Shown one piece after another: positions 13,976 to 20,694 of a stretch of 20,694 nt of DNA. The stretch lies in contig UQPQ01000048.1 of assembly GCA_900542985.1 (NCBI GenBank), positions 1 to 20,694 on the forward strand. The letters are read 5' to 3'. The notes under the pieces were generated by a model. It did no database searches, was not told the origin of the DNA, and saw only the letters and a list, made by a program, of their open reading frames with translations. The translations under genes and the position numbers were made by a program. Source of the DNA: an uncultured Bacteroides sp. Its GTDB lineage: Bacteria > Bacteroidota > Bacteroidia > Bacteroidales > Bacteroidaceae. The stretch's first letter is position 1. Every line of letters begins with the position of its first letter.

Positions 13976-14824
13976 ATGAAACAAAATAAAGTAACAGGAA
14001 TAATCGGTACAGCCGTATTGCATGTGGTAGTATTGGTCTTGCTGCTCTTGCTTACGCTTTCCCGTCCGGAACCGCAGGAAGAGGGGGGAGTACCTGTTAT
14101 GTTTGGTGATACGGAGCAATCGCAGGGAGAGTCCGATCCTTATACAATGACCGAAGTGGATATTGTATCTCAACCGGAAACGGCAGAACCTCAACCTGTG
14201 CAAGAGGAGGTAAAAGTGGAACAACCTCTCATCACTCAGGCTGATGAACCTTCCATACAGGTAAAGAAAGAAGAAAAGAAGAAAAAGGAGGAAAAGAAAA
14301 AACAACAGAAGGAAACTACCCAAACACCTAAAAAGGAAACAGTACCTGCAAAGGTAGTCAAAGAGAAAACGGAAGCAGAGAAACGTGAGGTAGAAAAACG
14401 AGCCGCTGCACAGGCCGTAGCCAACAAAGTTGCCGGAGCTTTTGGTAAAGGTTCTCAGATGGGTAGCAAAGGTACATCAAATACGGGTACTGGTATTCAG
14501 GGTAGTCCTACAGGAAACAGTAATGCGGGTAATACGACTGGAGAAGGAGGATATGGAACCTTTGACTTGAACGGGCGTTCGCTTGGACAGGGTGGTTTGC
14601 CAAAACCTGTATATAATGTACAAGATGAAGGACGTGTTGTAGTTACGATTGTGGTCAATCCTGCCGGTCAGGTAATTAGTACTAGTATTAATAAGCGTAC
14701 TAATACGGTTAATCCTACTTTACGTAAGGCTGCTGAGGAGGCTGCACGGAAAGCGCGCTTTAATGCTATTCCTGGAGTGAACAATCAGACTGGAACGATT
14801 ACATATTATTTTAAATTGAAATAG
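13976..14824 (+). CDS. TonB-like energy transducer
   Basis: A 282-residue envelope-spanning protein with the TonB/TolA layout. The N-terminal anchor helix spans about 8-28 and includes H16, like the conserved anchor His of TonB. A long periplasmic linker follows: Glu/Pro-rich at 31-95, Lys/Glu-rich at 96-150, then Gly/Ser/Thr/Asn-rich at 153-200. The C-terminal TonB-type domain is about 205-282 (LPKPVYNVQDEGRVVVTIVV..., ending TYYFKLK). It should carry the force of ExbB/ExbD to outer-membrane receptors. The linker composition also resembles TolA, and no TolB or Pal gene is nearby, so the TonB role is preferred but not certain. Confidence 0.9.
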   Translation: MKQNKVTGIIGTAVLHVVVLVLLLLLTLSRPEPQEEGGVPVMFGDTEQSQGESDPYTMTEVDIVSQPETAEPQPVQEEVKVEQPLITQADEPSIQVKKEEKKKKEEKKKQQKETTQTPKKETVPAKVVKEKTEAEKREVEKRAAAQAVANKVAGAFGKGSQMGSKGTSNTGTGIQGSPTGNSNAGNTTGEGGYGTFDLNGRSLGQGGLPKPVYNVQDEGRVVVTIVVNPAGQVISTSINKRTNTVNPTLRKAAEEAARKARFNAIPGVNNQTGTITYYFKLK

Positions 14825-14884
14825 AAATCGGAAGAATAGGGAATGCGAAAGCAGTTTCTGTACTTCATTAAAAATAAGTTGCTT

Positions 14885-15433
14885 ATGAAAACTATTTGTA
14901 TTTTTTTAGCCGAAGGCTTTGAAGAAATGGAAGCCATGTTCCCCTTGGACATCATGCGTCGAGGTGGATTGGAAGTGAGAACAGTTTCTGTAACAGGAAA
15001 CAAAACTGTAGTTAGCTCGCATGGAGTACCTATTGTAGCCGATGTCTTGTTTGAAGATTTGAAGGAAGAAGATGTTGAAATGATCGTTTTGCCGGGTGGA
15101 CTACCAGGAGCTACCAATTTGGATGCGCATGCAGGTCTTGATAAACTGATTATGTCGTTTGCTGCTGCCGGAAAACCGTTGGCTGCTATTTGTGCGGCTC
15201 CATTGGTATATGGTAAACGTGGACTGTTGAAAGGTAAGAAGGCAACTTGTTACCCGGGATTTGACAAATTCCTGGAAGGAGCTGAATATACAGGCAATAT
15301 GGTAGAACGTGTAGACAACTTCATTTTGGGAAAAGGTCCCGGAGCTGCATGGGAATTTGGTTTTGCAATACTGGAGAAGTTTGCGGGAGCCGAAAAAGTG
15401 AAAGAAGTTAAAAACGGCATGTTGATTGCCTGA
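14885..15433 (+). CDS. DJ-1/PfpI (YajL/ThiJ-like) family protein
   Basis: A 182-residue flavodoxin-like protein close to the DJ-1 branch. The nucleophile is C103 in the elbow AAICAAP, supported by E16 in EGFEEMEA, the equivalents of human DJ-1 Cys106 and Glu18. [11 protein letters not shown] (69-79) and the late RGPG-like [10 protein letters not shown] also fit. Members act in protection from oxidative and carbonyl stress, with chaperone or deglycase activity argued in the literature; the function here is not settled. An in-frame ATG at 14843 would add 14 residues unlike the family, so the start at 14885 is used. The last base of its stop codon is shared with the first base of the ispD start (TGATG), a sign of coupled translation. 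Confidence 0.92.
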   Translation: MKTICIFLAEGFEEMEAMFPLDIMRRGGLEVRTVSVTGNKTVVSSHGVPIVADVLFEDLKEEDVEMIVLPGGLPGATNLDAHAGLDKLIMSFAAAGKPLAAICAAPLVYGKRGLLKGKKATCYPGFDKFLEGAEYTGNMVERVDNFILGKGPGAAWEFGFAILEKFAGAEKVKEVKNGMLIA

Positions 15434-16095
15434 TGAAAAAATATGTAATTATTGTTGCGGGCGGAAAAGGTCTTCGTATGGGAGGTGAAATCCCCAAGCA
15501 GTTTATACCGGTAAAAGGGAAACCGGTATTGATGCGTACTCTTGAGGCCTTTTATGCTTATGACAATCAGATAGAATTAATTGTTGTTCTTCCGGTAGCC
15601 CAACAGGACTACTGGAAGCAACTTTGTGTGCAATATGGCTTTACTTTACCTCATCGCATAGCTGATGGAGGAGAAACCCGTTTCCATTCTGTTCGTAATG
15701 GGCTGAGGCTGGTAGATGGAGAAGGAATCGTAGGAGTACACGACGGAGTCCGTCCTTTTGTTTCTCAGGAGGTAATTGCTTCTTGCTATGATATGGCTGC
15801 GTTGAAACATGCTGTGATTCCGGTGATTGATGTGGTAGAAACTGTTCGTCATATCGTATCTGCTGAAGACAGTGAAACGGTGCCTCGAGATTGCTATAAA
15901 TTAGTACAAACTCCGCAGGTTTTCACCACGGAAGTGTTGAAGCGTGCCTATGCGCAAGAGTATATTCCAGCTTTCACCGATGATGCTTCTGTAGTAGAAG
16001 CTTTGGGATTACCTGTGTATCTGGTAGCGGGAAATCGGGAAAATATCAAATTAACTACACCTTTTGATTTGAAAGTAGCAGAGGTGCTGATCTGA
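15433..16095 (+). CDS. ispD: 2-C-methyl-D-erythritol 4-phosphate cytidylyltransferase
   Basis: Third step of the MEP isoprenoid pathway: MEP plus CTP gives CDP-methylerythritol. The 220-residue product carries the nucleotide loop [17 protein letters not shown] (8-24), [13 protein letters not shown] (79-91), HDGVRP (103-108), R152 in [22 protein letters not shown] (182-189) and the final [13 protein letters not shown] with K206. Length is normal and there is no fusion to IspF. The start overlaps the stop codon of the DJ-1 gene by one base, and recG follows after five bases. Confidence 0.97.
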   Translation: MKKYVIIVAGGKGLRMGGEIPKQFIPVKGKPVLMRTLEAFYAYDNQIELIVVLPVAQQDYWKQLCVQYGFTLPHRIADGGETRFHSVRNGLRLVDGEGIVGVHDGVRPFVSQEVIASCYDMAALKHAVIPVIDVVETVRHIVSAEDSETVPRDCYKLVQTPQVFTTEVLKRAYAQEYIPAFTDDASVVEALGLPVYLVAGNRENIKLTTPFDLKVAEVLI

Positions 16096-16100
16096 AAAAG

Positions 16101-18200
16101 ATGTTCGACTTATCTACACGTGACATTAAATATTTGCAGGGAGTAGGGCCGCAGCGTGCAGCCATTTTAAACAAGGAACTTCAAATTTATTCCTTGAGGG
16201 ACTTGTTGTACTATTTCCCATATAAATATGTAGACCGGAGCAGGCTGTATTATATTCATGAAATAGACGGTAATATGCCGTATATTCAGCTGAAGGGAGA
16301 AGTCTTGAGCTTTGAAACAATAGGAGAAGGCAGACAAAGGCGTTTGGTCGGCCATTTCTCCGATGGTACAGGTGTAGTCGACCTGGTTTGGTTTCAAGGC
16401 TTGAAGTATGTCATGGGTAAATATAAGGCGCATGAGGAATATATCGTCTTTGGGAAACCTACGGTATTCAACGGACGAATTAATATTGCACATCCGGATA
16501 TTGATCCGGCTGGTGAGTTGACTTTGTCTTCAATGGGGATGCAACCTTATTATAATACGACAGAGAAGATGAAGCGGAGTGGGCTCAACTCGCATACATT
16601 GGAGAAACTGATGAAGAATCTGTTTCAAACCTTGCAATGTGAAGTGATAGATGAGACACTTAGTCCTCAGCTTATTCATACTCATCGCTTGATGTCGCTT
16701 ACTGACGCTCTTTATAATATTCATTTTCCACAAAGTCCCGATTTGCTGCGTAAGGCTCAGTATCGTCTCAAGTTTGAAGAATTGTTTTATATTCAACTGA
16801 ATATTTTACGTTATACCAAGGAACGGCGCAATAAGTTTCGGGGATTGCTGTTCGAACGCGTGGGAGAAGTTTTCAACACCTTTTATTCACAGAATCTTCC
16901 TTTTCAATTAACAGGGGCGCAGAAGCGTGTGATTAAAGAAATGCGCCGCGATATGGGGAGTGGAAGACAGATGAACCGGCTGTTGCAGGGAGATGTGGGA
17001 AGTGGAAAAACCTTAGTGGCTCTGATGACGATGTTGATAGCTTTAGATAATGGTTATCAGGCTTGTATGATGGCTCCTACAGAGATTCTTGCTACACAGC
17101 ATTACGAAACTATCCGCCGTTTTTTAGAAGGAATGGATGTACGTGTAGAGTTATTGACGGGGACTGTGAAAGGGAAGCGAAGGGAGACGATTCTTCGTGA
17201 CTTATTAACAGGGGCTGTTAATATCTTGATAGGAACGCATGCGGTGATTGAAGATACTGTGAATTTCTCATCGTTGGGGCTGGTGGTGATTGATGAACAG
17301 CACCGTTTCGGAGTTGCCCAACGTGCCAAACTATGGGCAAAGAATACGTGCCCCCCTCATGTACTGGTAATGACGGCTACCCCTATTCCACGTACGCTGG
17401 CAATGACGTTATACGGAGATTTGGATGTGTCGGTGATTGATGAGCTTCCTCCGGGAAGAAAGCCTATTCAGACGGTGCATCAGTTCGATAATCGCCGTGC
17501 TTCGATGTATGCATTTATCCGGAAACAGATTCAGGAAGGAAGACAGGCCTACATTGTGTATCCGTTGATTCAGGAAAGTGAAAAGATGGATATTAAGAAT
17601 CTGGAGGAGGGCTACCTGCATATTTGTGAAGAGTTTCCCGAGTATAAGGTAAGTAAGGTGCATGGAAAGATGAAGCCGGCCGAAAAGGATGAAGAAATGC
17701 AGCGCTTTCTTGCAAATGAAACTCAGATAATGGTGGCTACTACTGTGATTGAAGTAGGAGTAAATGTGCCTAATGCCTCTGTAATGGTAATAGAAAATGC
17801 CGAACGTTTTGGCTTGTCGCAGTTGCATCAGTTGCGTGGACGTGTAGGGCGTGGAGCCGATCAGTCTTATTGCATTCTGGTGACAGGGTATAAGCTTACA
17901 GAAGAAACCCGTAAGCGAATTGAGATTATGGTGCAGACCAACGATGGTTTTGAAATAGCGGAGGCTGATTTGAAACTTCGTGGACCTGGCGATTTGGAAG
18001 GTACCCAGCAAAGTGGAGTGGCTTTTGACTTGAAAATTGCAGATATAGCTCGTGACGGTCAGTTGTTGCAATATGTACGTGAAGTCGCGGAAAAACTCCT
18101 TGATAGCGATCCGAATGGAGTGCTTCCGGAAAATGCAATCGTGTGGAGACAGCTGAAAGAGCTCCGCAAGAAGAACGTAAACTGGTCTGTGATCAGCTGA
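16101..18200 (+). CDS. recG: ATP-dependent DNA helicase RecG
   Basis: Double-stranded DNA translocase that reverses stalled forks and processes R-loops and recombination junctions. The 699 residues follow the family plan: N-terminal wedge/OB region (about 1-230; IKYLQGVGPQRA early, YKYVDRS at 41-47), then the SF2 motor with Walker A GDVGSGKT (297-304), APTEILA (325-331), Walker B IDEQHRFG (397-404), TATPIPRT (425-432), the HGKM motif (521-524), ATTVIEVGVNVPNA (546-559) and LRGRVGRG (578-585), and a C-terminal wrap (GPGDLEGTQQSG, 628-639). Length and motifs are intact. It is the last gene of the pdxJ run and is followed within 25 bases by a long hairpin. Confidence 0.98.
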   Translation: MFDLSTRDIKYLQGVGPQRAAILNKELQIYSLRDLLYYFPYKYVDRSRLYYIHEIDGNMPYIQLKGEVLSFETIGEGRQRRLVGHFSDGTGVVDLVWFQGLKYVMGKYKAHEEYIVFGKPTVFNGRINIAHPDIDPAGELTLSSMGMQPYYNTTEKMKRSGLNSHTLEKLMKNLFQTLQCEVIDETLSPQLIHTHRLMSLTDALYNIHFPQSPDLLRKAQYRLKFEELFYIQLNILRYTKERRNKFRGLLFERVGEVFNTFYSQNLPFQLTGAQKRVIKEMRRDMGSGRQMNRLLQGDVGSGKTLVALMTMLIALDNGYQACMMAPTEILATQHYETIRRFLEGMDVRVELLTGTVKGKRRETILRDLLTGAVNILIGTHAVIEDTVNFSSLGLVVIDEQHRFGVAQRAKLWAKNTCPPHVLVMTATPIPRTLAMTLYGDLDVSVIDELPPGRKPIQTVHQFDNRRASMYAFIRKQIQEGRQAYIVYPLIQESEKMDIKNLEEGYLHICEEFPEYKVSKVHGKMKPAEKDEEMQRFLANETQIMVATTVIEVGVNVPNASVMVIENAERFGLSQLHQLRGRVGRGADQSYCILVTGYKLTEETRKRIEIMVQTNDGFEIAEADLKLRGPGDLEGTQQSGVAFDLKIADIARDGQLLQYVREVAEKLLDSDPNGVLPENAIVWRQLKELRKKNVNWSVIS

Positions 18201-18222
18201 GAACAGGGATGTTTAAGTATGG

Positions 18223-18313
18223 AAAAACGTGACTTGTCACATCAGCCAACGCGACAAGTCACGTTAGCGATCGATACTTGTATCGTTGGCTGATGTGACA
18301 AGTCGCGTTTTTT
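18223..18313 (+). terminator. Long hairpin terminator with a competing alternative fold
   Basis: Left arm 18223-18251 pairs with right arm 18284-18312 over 29 base pairs with a single G-U pair, and the right arm ends in six T, so the full form is a strong terminator after recG. The intervening segment contains a third copy of the same word: GACAAGTCACGTT (18253-18265) pairs perfectly with AACGTGACTTGTC (18226-18238) of the left arm. That shorter 13-base-pair hairpin would exclude the outer part of the long stem. A small CGATAC-TT-GTATCG hairpin (18271-18284) lies before the right arm. Confidence 0.8.
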
Positions 18314-18437
18314 GCGGTAGTATTATTATGGAAAACAGACAGAATTGCTTTTGTTGCCTGTTCTTTTTATTTATGGAATATGCGTAAGTTTTTTCATTTT
18401 ATGATATGGGTTGTATTCAGTTAAGGTGCTTTATCTG

Positions 18438-18445
18438 TATCTTTG
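18438..18445 (+). promoter_or_regulatory. Predicted -7 box of the PIF1-like helicase gene
   Basis: TATCTTTG matches TAnnTTTG exactly, 43 bases before the start codon. The nearest TTG upstream (18411) is 24 bases away, too far for a good -33 element. The rest of the gap between the recG hairpin and this box is AT-rich with nothing else recognised. Confidence 0.6.
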
Positions 18446-18488
18446 TTTTGTCTCCGTTCTTTTTATGCAATCAATTTAATTCAATGCT

Positions 18489-20630
18489 ATGAATACTAAT
18501 CCAGAACTGGAACTGGCCAATACATTAATCGGTCAGACAGGAACAAATGTATTTCTGACAGGAAAGGCAGGAACCGGTAAAACTACATTCTTACGCTCGT
18601 TGGTGAAGGATTCGCCTAAAAGAATGATTATTTTGGCGCCTACAGGTATTGCCGCAATTAATGCTGGTGGAATGACTATTCATTCTTTTTTTCAACTACC
18701 CTTTGCGCCTTATGTTCCGGGAGCTGCATTTGGGGGTGACGCACAGTATCGTTTTCGCTTTGGAAGAGAAAAACTGAACATAATGCGGAGCATCGATTTG
18801 CTTGTCATCGACGAGATTAGTATGGTGAGAGCCGATTTGTTGGATGCAGTAGATGATGTATTGCGTAGATTTAGAAGAAATGATAGACCTTTTGGCGGTG
18901 TCCAACTTTTGTTGATAGGAGATGTTCAACAGTTGCCTCCAGTAGTAAAGAGTGAAGAATGGCAATTGCTATCGGAGTATTATGACTCGCCTTATTTCTT
19001 TTCAAGTCGGGCTTTAAGGGAAACTTCTTTTTGCACAATTGAACTGAAAACGGTGTATCGGCAGAATGATATTCATTTTTTAGAGTTGCTTAATGCTGTC
19101 AGGGAGAATCGTTGTACAGAGAAAGAAATTTCCATGCTTAATAGTCGGTATATCCCCGAGGAGAATATGATAGATGATAAGGGGTATATTCGTCTTACGA
19201 CTCATAATTTGCAAGCTCAGCAGATAAACCGAATGAAAATGGATGAGTTGCCGGTTGAGGCTTATACATTTAAGGCTGCAATAGAAGGCAATTTCCCGGA
19301 GTATTCTTATCCTACGGATTTGGAATTGGAATTGAAAGAAGGAGCGCAAGTGATGTTTGTGAAGAATGATATTTCGGGTGAGCATCGATATGCGAATGGT
19401 ACCATAGGTAGGGTAGTGTCTTTGTCGGAACAGAATATTAAGGTGAAGATTGATGGTACTGGAGCGGAAGTGGATGTGCAGGAGGCGGAATGGACTAATG
19501 CAAGATATAAATTGGATAAGGAGTCGAAAGAGATAGTTGAAGAAATAGAAGGAACCTTTAAGCAATATCCACTGAAACTGGCTTGGGCTATTACAGTACA
19601 TAAAAGTCAGGGACTTACTTTCGATAAAGCAATAATTGATGTCTCTGCTGCATTTGCTCATGGACAGGCGTATGTGGCGCTTAGTCGCTGCCGGACTTTG
19701 GAGGGGTTGGTCTTGAATGCACCTATTGGACCAGGAGTAGTGATAAGTGATAGAGTTATCGACCGTTTTAACAATGAAACTCGTAATTCAAATCCTACGC
19801 AAGAACAGTGTATGGCTATGCGGAAAAGTTATTTCGGAGAATTGCTGAAACAACTTTTCGGTTTTGGAAGAATAAAAATGTTGCTGGTGCATTATCTCAG
19901 GTTATTGGATGAATATTTGTATAAAATATATCCGGCTCAAATAAAGTTGTATCAAGCTGAAGTAGAGAGGTTGGGAAAAGAACTCTGCGAGGTAAGTATT
20001 AAATTTGAGAATCAGTATATGCGCCTTTTATCACACTCTGTTGATTGTGAATTGGATAAGATACTTCAAGACAGGATACATAGTGGCACAAAATATTTTG
20101 GGGATACTTTAAAGCCTTTGCAGGAGTTGATGGATAGTACGGAGATAGAGGTGGATAATAAAGAGTTGAGAAAAAAACTGGATGAGGCTTGGGGAGAATT
20201 ATCTGATGCTGTGCGTATTAAATCAGCCTTATTGGAGTTTGTTTTTGATAATGGATTTCAAGTGCAGGATTTTTTGCGTAAACGTTCGGTGTTGAGCATG
20301 CGAGAAAAAGACTCTGAAAAAGTAAAGAAACGTGAGAAGAAACAGAAAAAAATTGTTGTAGCCAATGGTGATATTGGGAATATTGCTGTATATCGAGCTT
20401 TAATAGGGTGGCGTAAAGAGGAGGCTGAAAGGCGAGGAGTGCCGGTGTATACCATATTGCAACAAAAAGCGATTTTAGGATTGTCTAATTGTTTTCCTGC
20501 TGATGAGCGTGAACTGCTTCATGTTCCTTATATAGGTAAAAAGTGTGTGGAGAAGTATGGTAAAATTATTTTGGAGATTATGGCGCAATATCAAGAGAGG
20601 AGTGGAAATGATATAGGTGGGGAGGGTTAA
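18489..20630 (+). CDS. PIF1-like SF1B helicase with C-terminal HRDC-like domain
   Basis: A 713-residue 5'-3' DNA helicase of the PIF1/RecD2 class. The motor occupies about residues 8-425: Walker A GKAGTGKT (25-32), APTGIAA (50-56), Walker B DEIS (108-111), GDVQQLPP (144-151), the YRQ motif at 190-192, TVHKSQGLTFD (369-379) and YVALSRC (395-401). A helical and partly coiled-coil middle follows (about 440-600), then a Lys-rich linker (603-622) and an HRDC-like domain (about 633-703: VYRALIGWRKEEAERRGVP...). PIF1 enzymes unwind G-quadruplexes and R-loops and aid replication through blocks. The C-terminal extension separates this form from the short Bacteroides PIF1 proteins of about 430 residues. 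No partner gene is visible in the 64 bases left in the window. Confidence 0.95.
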   Translation: MNTNPELELANTLIGQTGTNVFLTGKAGTGKTTFLRSLVKDSPKRMIILAPTGIAAINAGGMTIHSFFQLPFAPYVPGAAFGGDAQYRFRFGREKLNIMRSIDLLVIDEISMVRADLLDAVDDVLRRFRRNDRPFGGVQLLLIGDVQQLPPVVKSEEWQLLSEYYDSPYFFSSRALRETSFCTIELKTVYRQNDIHFLELLNAVRENRCTEKEISMLNSRYIPEENMIDDKGYIRLTTHNLQAQQINRMKMDELPVEAYTFKAAIEGNFPEYSYPTDLELELKEGAQVMFVKNDISGEHRYANGTIGRVVSLSEQNIKVKIDGTGAEVDVQEAEWTNARYKLDKESKEIVEEIEGTFKQYPLKLAWAITVHKSQGLTFDKAIIDVSAAFAHGQAYVALSRCRTLEGLVLNAPIGPGVVISDRVIDRFNNETRNSNPTQEQCMAMRKSYFGELLKQLFGFGRIKMLLVHYLRLLDEYLYKIYPAQIKLYQAEVERLGKELCEVSIKFENQYMRLLSHSVDCELDKILQDRIHSGTKYFGDTLKPLQELMDSTEIEVDNKELRKKLDEAWGELSDAVRIKSALLEFVFDNGFQVQDFLRKRSVLSMREKDSEKVKKREKKQKKIVVANGDIGNIAVYRALIGWRKEEAERRGVPVYTILQQKAILGLSNCFPADERELLHVPYIGKKCVEKYGKIILEIMAQYQERSGNDIGGEG

Positions 20631-20694
20631 AACAGAGAAATTACGAATCTGTGAATGAATTTCCCGTTTGTTATACTTTGTCGGTCAGTGCTTA

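Noticed and set aside
17409..18071. 220-codon minus-strand open frame opposite recG
   Set aside because: It is a shadow of the conserved RecG motor domain, with no promoter or family resemblance.
20667..20680. TTTG plus TATACTTTG after the helicase gene as a promoter for the next gene
   Set aside because: The box is one base off the TAnnTTTG spacing and the next gene lies outside the window, so it cannot be supported.
1..20694. CRISPR array, transposase, integrase, phage or defence genes
   Set aside because: No spaced direct-repeat array and no protein of these families was found on either strand; all long genes are ordinary chromosomal functions.

Overview
The window reads as a chromosomal stretch from a member of the Bacteroidales, most likely Bacteroides or Phocaeicola. 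The main reasons are the repeated upstream boxes matching the Bacteroidetes sigma-70 -7 consensus TAnnTTTG just before genes, the absence of strong Shine-Dalgarno sequences, a fimbrillin-like lipoprotein, a TonB/ExbB/ExbD set, and protein sequences of Bacteroides character throughout. The species cannot be fixed from the sequence alone.

Layout. The left edge (1-82) is the 3' end of a 5S rRNA with its terminator, so an rRNA operon ends here. After about 645 bases without a gene comes prfB (release factor 2), then a 43-residue single-span membrane microprotein with its own promoter and terminator, a CYTH-domain protein and a solo ECF-type sigma factor. A VanZ-like membrane protein (minus strand) is divergent from a sodium:neurotransmitter-type symporter, which is followed closely by a membrane-anchored helix-hairpin-helix protein. 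An alkaline phosphatase (minus) is divergent from a fimbrillin-like lipoprotein. Next are xanthine phosphoribosyltransferase (xpt) and an NCS2 purine permease, a purine salvage pair, facing NAD kinase (minus).

From 12115 to 18200 seven genes run on the plus strand with short gaps or overlaps: pdxJ, exbB, exbD, a TonB-like protein, a DJ-1/PfpI protein, ispD and recG. The putative operon mixes vitamin B6 and isoprenoid synthesis (PdxJ uses, and the pathway leading to IspD starts from, 1-deoxy-D-xylulose 5-phosphate) with the inner-membrane motor that energises outer-membrane receptors and with replication-fork repair. It ends in an unusually long hairpin that has an alternative fold. The window closes with a PIF1-type helicase carrying a C-terminal HRDC-like domain.

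This is mostly core, vertically inherited chromosome. I see no transposase, integrase, phage, CRISPR array or defence island. The points most worth a second look are regulatory or small: the switch-like repeat after recG, the face-to-face nadK/pdxJ promoters, paired palindromes before the sigma factor, the microprotein after prfB, and a CpG-rich island at 6217-6295.
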